Assembly (NCBI GenBank): GCA_014549065.1 | Contig: JACDOX010000018.1 | Coordinates: 6,175,119-6,239,118 of the forward strand | Source of the DNA: Cardinalis cardinalis | Taxonomy: Eukaryota; Chordata; Aves; Passeriformes; Cardinalidae | Direction of reading: 5' to 3' | DNA: 64,000 nucleotides | Shown here: one piece after another, positions 12,741 to 22,340 of the stretch | Layout of the letters: the number at the start of each line of letters is the position of its first letter | How positions within the stretch are numbered: position 1 is the first letter of the stretch | The notes under the pieces: model-generated | Told to the model about the DNA's origin: nothing | Seen by the model: the letters and a program-made list of their open reading frames with translations, nothing else | Databases searched by the model: none | Position numbers and translations under genes: made by a program

Positions 12741-14828
12741 TCAAACAAACCCACTGTCTCGAATATTAAAGAAACTGTTGTTTATGTTTACTGAGTCATT
12801 TAAATTAAAAATCTGTTCCTGTTCCAAACCCCACTCTCCTTCATCTTCATCCTCTGGCTCTGCCTCAGACCCATTGCGACTGTTTTCATACAAAAAGATC
12901 TGCTCATCCACGTGAGCCGGGGCTAACCGGTTTCTCTTTGCACTCACAACATTAGCAGAAGAGCCAAAAAGGCGTTCAGGGAAGACCCTTGTGGCCAGAA
13001 TACACCAATATTTTTGAAGAACCTTTGGTAAAACTGGAAACAGTGCTAGTCTGTCAGACCACCACTTCAATGGGTCTTCATTCAAACCGAGGACCTTTTG
13101 TGACTTGAAGTTGCTCAACTCCTCAACGATTTGAGCATGCCACTCCTCCTGGTCTTCCACGCCTCCTGTCTGGCAAAAGATCTCTGCAAGCATGTTGTTG
13201 ATGACACTGGTAGGAGGAGGAGTAGAGGAGATTATGATTTTTTTCATAGGGGGCTCTTCTGAAACAGTGAAGAATTTCTCCTCAGTTCTAAAACTATTTT
13301 CTTTTACTTTCTCCAGCAGGCTTTTTGCTTCTTCCACCACTCTGTTTTCCACCTGCTGCCGCTCAAAGGCTGAAAGAAAAGGCAGTTTCTTGTAGCGGGG
13401 ATCCAAGAAAGTTGCAACATTGAGAAACATGTCTATCTCAGGTGTGTGCTGGTAGGTGGTTGACAACTCTTTAGCAATCACCTCCTTTGCCATGCTGATT
13501 TCTTTCAAATCGTTCTCTTTGATGTTCAGAGTGGTATTCAGAAGCATGTGGAGAAGTGGCTTTACCATACTTATCGTCGGGTACTTTGAAGCAGACATCA
13601 TCTCTGCAACCTGCTTGAAAGGCTGGAGCAGCTCCACCAGCCCTTCGATTGTATTCCACTCACTGGATTCCAGCATGAGATGGTGGTTGTTGCTGTCCTC
13701 CACAAGAACAGCAGCAATGACAAACTGTTGCTCCTTGAGGCGCTGCAGCATAGCGAGTGTGCTTCCCCACCAGGAAACACGGTCGCTTACCAGCATGCAG
13801 TGGAGAATATTCTGCTGCTTCTGCTTTTCGCTCAGCATGTACATCGCAACTGTAGACTGCTGAAAATACTCCACCAGCTTTCGGCACCTGGCAAGAAGGT
13901 TGCAGAGTTTGGGGAGCTGAAAAGCTTGTTGTATTCCGGCGTTAAAAGTGTGCCCCAAACAAGGCATCTGTACGGGAATATCTAAGAGAGAGCAAGCTTT
14001 TACAATGTCTTTACTGTAATCTGTCGTAGCACCAAAGACTTTTGTATTGATCCCCCACTCAATGAATGTTTCATAAAGGACTCGTGTAATGGTCTCTGCA
14101 GTGTTATCCTCCGGTACTTCGAACGTTTTCAAACACCGTGAGTTCACAGCCAGGCAGTTGGCAGGACTGCTGCTGAGAAAGTGAACTGCCACAGTTACAT
14201 ACGACCTGTTCTGGTTTTCACTCCTCCACATGTCTGTGGATATACCACACCAGAGAACCTCAGTGAGCTCTTTCAGCACAATTTCTCTAATAGCACTGTA
14301 CTTTTCCGGAATTGCTTTTGTACAGAAGTACTTCCGGCTCGGAAGTTCATACCTTGGGTCTGCTGTTCTCAAGAGGGCCTTGAAGGTAGGTTCATCAACA
14401 ATGGAGGCTGGATACATGCCCTCACAAATTAAGCTGATGACTGCAGATGTCAGTTCCTGATGTTTTTTGTTTTCGTAGTTCTGGTAGGTCTTCATGATGA
14501 GGCTATCTTGAACAACCTGCTGCGATGACTCCGGCTTGATTTTTGAAAATGCTGTGGCAAAGGCTTCCCTCATTTGCTCAGTGTTGCTTTTCACAAACTC
14601 ACAGAATTCATCAGGGTGATTTTTCTCAAGGTGGTAGGAAAGGTTGGACGTGTTTCCTGAATAGGCAATCTGTGCCATGCAAATACGGCAGTAGATCTTC
14701 TTCCACTGTAATATGCATCCTTCTGCATTGGTATCAAACCCAAAGTACTTCCACACTTTACTCTTTGCTCTCGGGTGAGCCACTAACTTTAGGTCTGATG
14801 GGGAACCTTCTAAACTTTTATTCTCCAT
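12741..14828 (-). CDS. ZBED1: ZBED1, BED-type zinc finger protein derived from a hAT transposase; complete coding exon
   Basis: Intact 695-codon frame in one exon, ending in TGA at 12741-12743; human ZBED1 is 694 aa (memory) and most of the protein reads as the same sequence. The N-terminal BED finger spans residues about 20-75 with zinc ligands C47, C50, H66 and H71. The hAT transposase-like core follows, with D199 in STDMW, D270, the C290-L-G-H293 motif and W353/W354. The C-terminal hAT dimerisation region (about 570-652) includes W589/W590, E618 in PERLFG and a basic KRNR patch. The tail is acidic (about 654-667). Known role of the family: nuclear homodimeric DNA-binding factor (hDREF) that activates ribosomal-protein, histone H1 and proliferation genes, with reported SUMO-ligase activity. 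The start has a strong context (G at -3, G at +4) and matches the human N-terminus. A splice acceptor lies 51 bases upstream. The gene sits inside DHRSX intron 1 on the same strand. Confidence 0.97.
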   Translation of the reverse strand: MENKSLEGSPSDLKLVAHPRAKSKVWKYFGFDTNAEGCILQWKKIYCRICMAQIAYSGNTSNLSYHLEKNHPDEFCEFVKSNTEQMREAFATAFSKIKPESSQQVVQDSLIMKTYQNYENKKHQELTSAVISLICEGMYPASIVDEPTFKALLRTADPRYELPSRKYFCTKAIPEKYSAIREIVLKELTEVLWCGISTDMWRSENQNRSYVTVAVHFLSSSPANCLAVNSRCLKTFEVPEDNTAETITRVLYETFIEWGINTKVFGATTDYSKDIVKACSLLDIPVQMPCLGHTFNAGIQQAFQLPKLCNLLARCRKLVEYFQQSTVAMYMLSEKQKQQNILHCMLVSDRVSWWGSTLAMLQRLKEQQFVIAAVLVEDSNNHHLMLESSEWNTIEGLVELLQPFKQVAEMMSASKYPTISMVKPLLHMLLNTTLNIKENDLKEISMAKEVIAKELSTTYQHTPEIDMFLNVATFLDPRYKKLPFLSAFERQQVENRVVEEAKSLLEKVKENSFRTEEKFFTVSEEPPMKKIIISSTPPPTSVINNMLAEIFCQTGGVEDQEEWHAQIVEELSNFKSQKVLGLNEDPLKWWSDRLALFPVLPKVLQKYWCILATRVFPERLFGSSANVVSAKRNRLAPAHVDEQIFLYENSRNGSEAEPEDEDEGEWGLEQEQIFNLNDSVNINNSFFNIRDSGFV

Positions 14829-14869
14829 TGCTTCTTGGCCACCGTCCCACCTTTTGATCCTTCACTCAT
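14810..14869 (-). CDS. Upstream ORF overlapping the ZBED1 start, 19 codons
   Basis: In the ZBED1 leader, an ATG (A at 14869) lies 41 bases before the main ATG and out of frame with it. Its frame runs 19 codons and stops at TAG (14810-14812), past the ZBED1 start, so the two frames overlap. Its context is weak (T at -3, A at +4), whereas the main start is strong, so leaky scanning would be expected. It lies inside the exon if the acceptor at 14880 is used. Whether it is translated is inference. Confidence 0.4.
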   Translation of the reverse strand: MSEGSKGGTVAKKQWRIKV

Positions 14870-14878
14870 TAATGAGTA

Positions 14879-14901
14879 CCTGATAAAGGCAGTAAGATAA
14901 A
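14879..14901 (-). other. Splice acceptor of the ZBED1 coding exon
   Basis: Reading the minus strand, a moderately pyrimidine-rich stretch ends in TTTATCAG, with the AG at 14881-14880. The exon would begin at 14879, 51 bases before the ZBED1 ATG. In mammals ZBED1 has a non-coding first exon spliced to one exon that holds the whole coding sequence, and this site fits that structure. No transcript data are available to confirm it. Confidence 0.6.
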
Positions 14902-17900
14902 GATACAATGAGAAAGCACAAGTTTGACCACACTCAACTATGTGAAATCAGCGTTTCTATGAATGTATCAAGAAACCTACTCACTAATTACATCTGCAAA
15001 TTTAAAGACAAAATTTGCAGCAAGTGTGACCTATAAGAAGCCCACTGGATTGTCAAAAATTAAAAGGGTTTTAATAGATCCCATTCTGCTGTGAAACTGA
15101 GCTAGAAGACCCAAGTAAATATTTTTTTTGGAATTTCATAATTCTGGGTAGAGAAAGCCGAAGTTACACCACAGACTTGATAAATTACTGTCACAAGAAT
15201 TGGTCATCTGCTATAGCATTTTCCTGCCTCTTAAGTTAGAACTAGACCAACATCCTTTTGCCAAAGAATAACTAAACTTTGTTGTTAACACTTATTTCAA
15301 CAGAAACCTGATACTGAAGGAGCAAAGGTTTATTTGTTTATTTTGAAAGAAGTTTTGTAAGCTTGATCTAACTGTTCCAGCTTTCACTTTAAAAAAATTG
15401 TAATAAAAAATCTGTGATGCAAATTATGGCAATAATCTGCTCCTCTGAAATGCAAAGATGTTTTCTGACTGAAATAAAAGGAAAAGGAGCTTGAACCTAC
15501 ATGCAGATCAACAATACATGTCTGACACCTCTCCTGTCCTTCTCTTTCTGAAATCAAAGTCATCTCTAGAAGTACTAGCTCACATTTGTGGTTCCTGGAA
15601 TAACAGTACATAATAATTACAGGAAAAGTAGACAGAAAAGCACTAATAAATGTTATTATCCACATCAGCTGGAAAATAATTTTGCAGCATTTTCTTCAAA
15701 AGGCTACAGAAGCTGGGAGGAGATGACACTAGAGATGAGTGCAGTGATAAGGCAAGACTTGGCAATCTGTACCTTGATATCTGCACAGGAAAACACTTCT
15801 TGTGCAGTCACATGCAAGTGCTACTTGAGGCCTACAGTGCCTCTGTGAACAGTGCTGGCAGCTGGCACCCACCCGTGCTGATCTCACTACACCAAAAAGC
15901 CAAGTCACAGCACAGCACAATTGGANTGACGCTTCTCTATTTCTTCCACTCCACTGTGACAGCCACAAGTCCTTTTCCAGGGCCTTGGCCAGCATTGGGA
16001 AGGAGAAGGAAGACATTAGTTAGGCACAGATGCAGCTTCCTTCACAAAAATCCAGAGAAAGAGAACAGGAGAGGAACATAAGGAGCATCAGACTGAAAAG
16101 AACAGCACTGCTACTTCTCTGCTGCTCAGGAGCTGCACCTGTGCCCAAGCCCAGAAATCCTCAGGTGGTAAGACTGGCTGATTAGGGCAGAAAGAAACAA
16201 TCCAACTTTTTCATATTACTGTGAGGGAATATTAAAAAAAAAAAAAAAACAACAAAAAAGCATGTGTGCAAGTTTCTCTGGGGTGCTTTCTGCAGTTGGA
16301 GAACGTTCACAAGAAAAGACAGTTTTCTCTCTGAACTACAGCTGGTGTTGGTGTTTTGCAACATTTTCTGAATGCTTTGAATGGAAAACCAAAGACAGGT
16401 TAACCAACACTAAACATACTCATCTAAACACAGCTGTTTGTTTAGAAGCAGAATGAGAGATGCAGGACAAGCATTTTATTGGATTTGTTCTGAAGATTTA
16501 CTTCTGGGTGTAGACACTTTGCATTTTTTCCTGAGGGAGGGGCAAAGTTCTGCCTACTAGCATGCCTTCTACTGTGATTCATTCAGTGCCTTTGAGTTGC
16601 CAGGATAAACTATTGATTCAACATGGTAATGCTGCCTAATTCCAAACATGTGCATATCAACAGCACCAAGGTATGCAATCCCACAAAAACGGATGATTTT
16701 GAAAGACCAAGTGGTGTAATGTGCAATGAGGAAACCATGCCATGCCATCAGATAGTGCACTGACATATCATATTGATACATATTATCATCGCTTTTGGAT
16801 TCCTCCATTTCAATCTATGACATGCTGTCTCGAGGAAGCACAGAGGCCCATGATTTCACTAAATGTTACAGTTTCCCCTGCAGTTTACCTGGCAATTCCT
16901 GAAAGTAAGGAGGAAGGCACTGAAATAAAAGAGTTGATGCATCTTTAATGTTCAAAATTAGTATGACACACCTTGGATCATAAAAAGTTCATCACCAACT
17001 GACAAAGTAGAAGTTATTTCAGAGTATGGGAGTGTTACAGACTCACTGCACTCTTCACTCTTATGTATGTCACAGCTTTCCCTTCATTTTGTGACCTATC
17101 AGGCACTTGGCAATAGTGGCCCAGAGTAGCACTGCCACAGCTAAGGATATGCCAGTATAATACAGCCTTGAGTAACAGCTCAAATATAAACTGCTCATCA
17201 TGCCTGCCTGTCATCAAGTGTTATACAGCATAACTAGCATTATGAACACAAGCCCAAATCCCACACTTCTCCTCTTACTCCAGGAAGAGATAAACTTCAC
17301 TTTCAGAAAAACAGTGTTCATAGTCTAGTCCTAACAAAAACAACAGCAACCCTGAATTCCCACCTACAGGAGAGCATCTTTGGAGAGGCTGCTGTTTCTT
17401 GCCTCCTCCAACAACTGGCCAACACCACCAGCCAGTACCAGAACAGAGGTTTCTAAGAGCCTGCAGAGAGGATGCTCTGCTGGCTTGGCAGTGAACTCTG
17501 CTGCTACAGGAGGAGGAAGAGTCCAAACTTTCTGGCCCTAGCACCTCATCCAGGCTGTTCGGGGCAGGCTATGCTGTCTCCTCACACCTCTCAGACTCCC
17601 CATCTCATTTTCCTCACACAAAGATATGACTTCCCTCTCCAGGGCAGGCCTTGGGCCAAAATATCAATGCTAGTGGTGGCTTGTGTCCTGGAAGNCAGCT
17701 GTGCTACCCTTGCAGACAGGGCTCAGTTTCCCCACTGGCAAAGAAAATTGGTTCAAAACGCACACGACAGTCCCTTGGATTGTGAAACCAAGCAGGGGGA
17801 TGTGAGGAAACGTGGGGTGTGCAGACACCCTGCAACCTTAGCTCTGCCTCCCTGTGCATGCACAGCAATGGCACCCTGTGGGTATCCTTGTCCCACAACC

Positions 17901-20900
17901 TTTGCCTCAGTCACCAGAGGGGCAACCATAAAGCAAGCGATTCCTCATTCTGAAAATATCTTAATGACTCTTTTAGGGGCATGCGTGGGGAGAGGGTTTA
18001 ACTGCTTTATGTAACTGCATTTTTGCCTGCCATCAATCCTTCCTACCTGGTCATTTCCTTACCCACCTCTAGATGATTTACTACCTGGAGCTCACACAGC
18101 TTTGATCAGGAAGTNCTCAGGCTCCCACTACGCTTTAGTCATATAAAGTAAGAGACCTCAAAATATGAATCAAAATTAAGAGATGCATGATCCTAAATCA
18201 ACATTTCACAATTAACTGTAAAGAAACTTGGTACAAATGTGGATACTAAGTAACTAAAAATTGAGGAAATTAAAAAAATGTATGAAATTTCAACAACTTT
18301 TAAGAAGAACAGGAGTCACATTTAAGATCTCCTTAACTTGCTCCATATAACCACCTTCTTCAGATAGGTTTTCCTTTTCTACACATTACAGATTCCAAAT
18401 TTAACTACAAAGACTTCAAAACTACTACGTAACACTCAGGATTTAGGTTTCCCCGACTACATTTCAATTAAATATGTACAGNAGAAGAAAAAATGCAGGA
18501 GGAAGGTGCCAAATAAATTCCTTGAGAAGCTTTTAATTATACGAACCATTTTTCTTATCAGTAGGATGACTTTTGGTGATCACATTTCAACTGGTAATAT
18601 CCTGGTGTCACAATTAATATTGGTTTATCTTTTATCAATCCACTGATTAGATTTGTGTTTCTAAAAAGCTGTTTTAATCAGGAACTTCAGTCATGCAGGG
18701 CTTTTTTCTTCCCTCCAATTAACAAAGATTAAGCACTATAAAGTCCAAACAGTAATTTCTAAGAAAACTACTAATAGTTTAAACCACTGAACACTAAAAC
18801 TACGTATTAGCAGTTATGCTGTGTATGCAATTAGTACTTGGAGAAGTATTTTTAAGTTTAACCTAAGTTGCCTTTTATTTCTGCACTTTCCTCTATGTTG
18901 ATTTTAGTTAGCGAAGCAAACTGCACACCCTGTTTGTAGTTTCAGCTCTGTATTTTTTCTTCCCTGAGTTTCCATATCAGAATTCCAGGTCAACTTCCCT
19001 ACTCTGTGTTGATGGGGGACATTCACTTGAATAGGGAATGTTATTATTTTTTTCAGTTTGCAACTCAAAACAATTACCAAGTTTTTTGCACTGAACCTAG
19101 ATTTCAGAGCTCAAACTCTTTCCCCAAAAAAATGTGTTGAATTCCATTTATAAAAATCAGATGAACTCCAGTATGATGGGAAAGAACACATGGGTCACTT
19201 TTAAAAGCACATGTGCCAAGAGCACGCAACTCTTAAGTTAGGGTAAGGAAAAATAAAAGTGAAACTAGTTTTGTTTACTTGGATTAAAACAAGAATAAGA
19301 AAGCAAGCTTTTCTTGGAAAATTCAGAGGCAGAAGGGCTGCATTGAGACCAGAACCTTTCACTCATCCACAGAGCTAAAGGACAAGCCAGCAAACATCTC
19401 TCTCTCTTAAATCTTCCAAGCGAGATCTGCAGTGCTGCTGCACAGAGAGTAGGAACTCGGATATGGAAACTGGGGCCAAAGAAGAGAGGATCAGAGGAAT
19501 GGCTATCTCTGCCTCCCAGTCCTGTCCTTCCCAGCTCCCCTCTGCCACTCCAAGCTCTCCCGAGAAAAGCACCCTGACAATAAAATGCCTGTACTTGTGA
19601 GAGTTACGGACACCCCTTAGAAAAGATACAGAAAGTTTTAAACATACACACCTTTCTAGATTACGGCCTGGAAAAGGTACTCAGGGTTTTCTTACAGGTA
19701 GTTTACTGATCCATGCTTGTTCTAACCATACTTTTCTTTTTGTTACACTGACATCACTATTTTGAAGTTATTATGGAAACAAGGTTCATCTGGTAAAAAG
19801 GTTCCAGTTGTTAAGGTGAAGTAGTTCTTTAAGCAATGGCTGGACACAGCGAGTGAAAGCAAGGCAGCAGGTAACTGCCAAGAGGGAACTGCGTGCAAAC
19901 AACTAGATGAGGAGGAAACCACTTGTCCTTGGAAAAAAAAAAGATCACAAGTTAGGGCTCAAAGAAAACTTTTCACATCTGCCAAATCTGCCTTGGTCCC
20001 ACTTAGGTAAGTGACATTTCCTGGGTTGGATCTTCATTGCCTTCCTCTGGCATTTCTAAATTCAACGCTTTTTTTTTCACTAGCAGCAAAGAGCAGAGTG
20101 CAACAAAACACTGGGTCACATTTTCATCATTCTGTTTCTCTGTGGTTCAAAAAAAGATTTGGAAAGTGTTACACACCCTAGGCAAAATACCCAAATTTCC
20201 TCTGCCAAGAAATGCTAATGCTAGAAAAATGCTCAGATGACTTCAAACCATAGGCACATCTGCCCTTTTTGTCACCGGGGTCCTCTCGTTTGTTTGAGGG
20301 CTTCATTGCTGCCTTCTGAGAATGAGGAAGGGAACCCCAGCAGAAGAATCAGGAATGAATAAAAAGCACACAAAACACTACCCAAGGATGCGACGTGCGA
20401 TAAGATGCTCCTATTGTGCAGTGTACTTGTTCCATCCCCTTCCCAGTACTTCAGATAGTGTCTATACCAATATCCTCATCTGCCTGAATTCCTCACTGAA
20501 ACACTAGGCCCTCTCAATATTACTTTTTTACTATTCCTCTGGTTAAAACTATGGACAGGGCCACAAAGGCTCACTTGCTGATAAGGAGAGAAAGTTAAAG
20601 GCATGGACTTCAATGCAGCTGTATNGTCAGCTCTGATGATAACCTACACATCTGCCTGGACTCACAGTTTGCTCTAAGTTTTTATAATAAACTCAGAAAC
20701 GTTTTAGCCTTCAAGAGTAATGCAAGCATTACTCGTTTTTTTTCTGATAAACTCAAAGTTTCCCCTAAGTCAGCATTTAACACACTGTTGATCCAAATCA
20801 GAAAAGTGCAAAAACCTAACTTCTTAAACTAACGACTAATCTGAAGTCCCTTAGAAAAAAACTACAAGTGTCACTCACTTGTCAGCTTAAAGGCTGTCAG

Positions 20901-20929
20901 CGAGTGTCAGCCGGTATCAAATACTGAGC
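14902..20929. other. Intron between the shared first exon(s) and the ZBED1 coding exon
   Basis: About 6 kb of AT-rich sequence with no protein-like frame or RNA gene that I recognise. A poly-A stretch lies at about 16231-16258. A somewhat GC-richer part at 17275-18015 carries chance open frames of up to 180 codons. On the minus strand it is intron for ZBED1 and part of the longer DHRSX intron. Confidence 0.6.
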
Positions 20930-21069
20930 TTTTGGAGCACGGCAACGTTCCCCTCCGGGAGCAGCCGGGACAGGGAAGCCGAAAGCGGCGGTCCCGGCCG
21001 CCCCGGTGGGGTGGGGGCACAGCGGGCAGCAGGAGCGCCCGGCCCGGGGGAGGCTGCCCGCCGCTATCC

Positions 21070-21100
21070 GCCTTTCAAGCACCTACCTGGGCTGAGAGAG
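21070..21100 (-). other. Strong splice donor in the CpG island; candidate end of the ZBED1 leader exon
   Basis: On the minus strand the sequence reads CCCAG then GTAGGTGC, close to the consensus donor. The exon would end at 21087 and the intron begin at 21086. It is about 680 bases downstream of the DHRSX exon 1 donor. Splicing from here to 14879 would give ZBED1 a non-coding first exon and an intron of about 6.2 kb. Assigning it to ZBED1 is inference. Confidence 0.35.
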
Positions 21101-21764
21101 GCAGCGCCCGCGCGGCTCTGAGCCGAGGTCTCGGGAGACACTGTCAGAGAGCCAGAGAGAGGAAGAAGAGAAGCGGGGACCCCCGGACCACGGAACCCCC
21201 ACACCGCCTCCCGAGGCCACAAGTCAGGCCGGCGTGCAGCCAGGCGCCCGTCCCGGGCCCGGCCCCCTGCCCCGCCCCGCGTCCGGGGCGGCCGCGGCCC
21301 GGGGGCCGGACGGGGCGGTGGGGCCGGGGCCTGGCGCCGGCAGCGAGGGCGGGGTGCGGCGGGGGTGGGGAGGGCGCCCCGCCAGTCGCAGCCCCCCGGG
21401 GCCGCTGCCCTCGGGCAGCTCGGCGGGTCCCGCTCGGCCGGCGAAGGGGAGCAGGGGAGGAGTCCGGCGGCGGTGCCCGTGCCGGGGCCGCCGCGGTGCC
21501 TCAGCCCCTGCCCCGCTTCGGGGGATGCGGCACGGTCCGAGCGCCCCTCGCTATAGCCAAGGTCGCGGCTGCCCTGCCCTGTTCTCCCCTTCCCTGTCCG
21601 GTCGCTCCCGGCTGGGCCGCGCGGTGTCGGCCCCAGGGCCCCGAACTGCCGCCTGCCCGTGGTGGGTGGGGGGAGGCGCGGCAAACTTTCCCCTCTCCGC
21701 GGCGGGGGCTGCCGCCCCCCGGCCCGGAGCCGCCCCACCCCGCGGCGCCGGCTGCGGTGCTCAC

Positions 21765-21876
21765 CTGAGGCCGGGGCGCACCGCGGCTGGAAGCGGCGGC
21801 GCAGCTGGTGCAGGATGACGCGGAGGCCGATGCAGTACACCCGGAGCAAGGGCACCAGCGCAGACAATAGCGACAT
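21765..21876 (-). CDS. DHRSX: DHRSX coding exon 1 (partial gene; later exons lie outside the window)
   Basis: From the ATG at 21876, 37 codons plus one base run to a splice donor (CAG then GTGAGC; intron starts at 21764). The peptide begins MSLLSALVPLLRVY and is hydrophobic for about 22 residues, followed by an arginine-rich stretch. This resembles the human DHRSX N-terminus (MSPLSA..., memory), an N-terminal membrane/ER-targeting segment ahead of the Rossmann SDR domain. DHRSX is a short-chain dehydrogenase/reductase shown to act in the polyprenol-to-dolichol pathway and earlier linked to autophagy. The NAD-binding exon is not present anywhere to the left, so intron 1 must extend beyond position 1. 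The frame is open further upstream, with an in-frame ATG at 22002 that would add 42 Pro/Arg-rich residues. I chose 21876 because it matches the human start and has GCC before the ATG. Confidence 0.85.
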
Positions 21877-22089
21877 GGCCGCCTCCCGCCCCGCGGCGGC
21901 AGCGGGCTCGGGGCGCGGCGGGGAAGGCACTGGGCGAGCAGGCGGCCGGCGCAGTGTTTCCGCCGGGCCGGGCCGGGCCGGGGGGCGCGGCGCGGCCCCC
22001 ACCCACCCACGGAAGGGAAAGCGCCGCCGCTGTCACAGCAGCGCCCGGGCTCGCCGCGGCTCCCGCCCTTCTGGGCATGTGCGGTGGCG

Positions 22090-22114
22090 GGGGAAGGGAA
22101 GGGAAGGGAAGGGG
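22090..22114 (+). repeat. Short (GGGAA)n tract with G-quadruplex pattern
   Basis: Four to five GGGAA units followed by GGGG lie inside the CpG island, about 215-240 bases upstream of the DHRSX ATG. Four runs of at least three G with 2-base loops satisfy the usual G-quadruplex pattern on the plus strand, which is the template strand for DHRSX and ZBED1. A related (GGGCC)n run lies at about 21965-21984. Confidence 0.6.
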
Positions 22115-22340
22115 CGGCGGCGGGCGGACCGGCCTCGGCGGCGGCAGCAGCGGCAAGGCGGCGGCTGAGCCTCCGCCGGGACGCCCGAGCGGCTGGGCAG
22201 GGGGAGACGGAGAGGGGCGGCGTGCGCGGCGCTGCAGCCCGAGGGAGGTGGTAGCGGCGTGACAGCCCGCCCGGTAAGGCCGCCGGGGCTGGGGCGCAGG
22301 GACTCCTGCTGCCACATCTGTGACAGCTACAAGCCAGTCA

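Larger units (their letters stand above)
20930..22340 (-). promoter_or_regulatory. CpG island: shared DHRSX/ZBED1 promoter and first exons
   Basis: About 1.4 kb that is very GC- and CpG-rich in an otherwise AT-rich window, with many GC-box-like GGGCGG and GGGGCGG elements and no obvious TATA box near the start of DHRSX. It contains DHRSX exon 1. In human, DHRSX and ZBED1 transcripts start from the same island (known), and the position relative to the ZBED1 coding exon fits that here. The exact transcription start cannot be read from the sequence; it is probably a little above 21876. The long open frames across both strands here are expected in stop-poor GC-rich DNA. Confidence 0.85.

Noticed and set aside
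13456..13863. A 135-codon plus-strand frame within ZBED1
   Set aside because: It is antisense to the ZBED1 coding sequence and has no independent features.
17472..18014. A 180-codon plus-strand frame in the shared intron
   Set aside because: It contains an N, has no domain-like pattern or splice context, and lies in a GC-richer patch. Chance is more likely.
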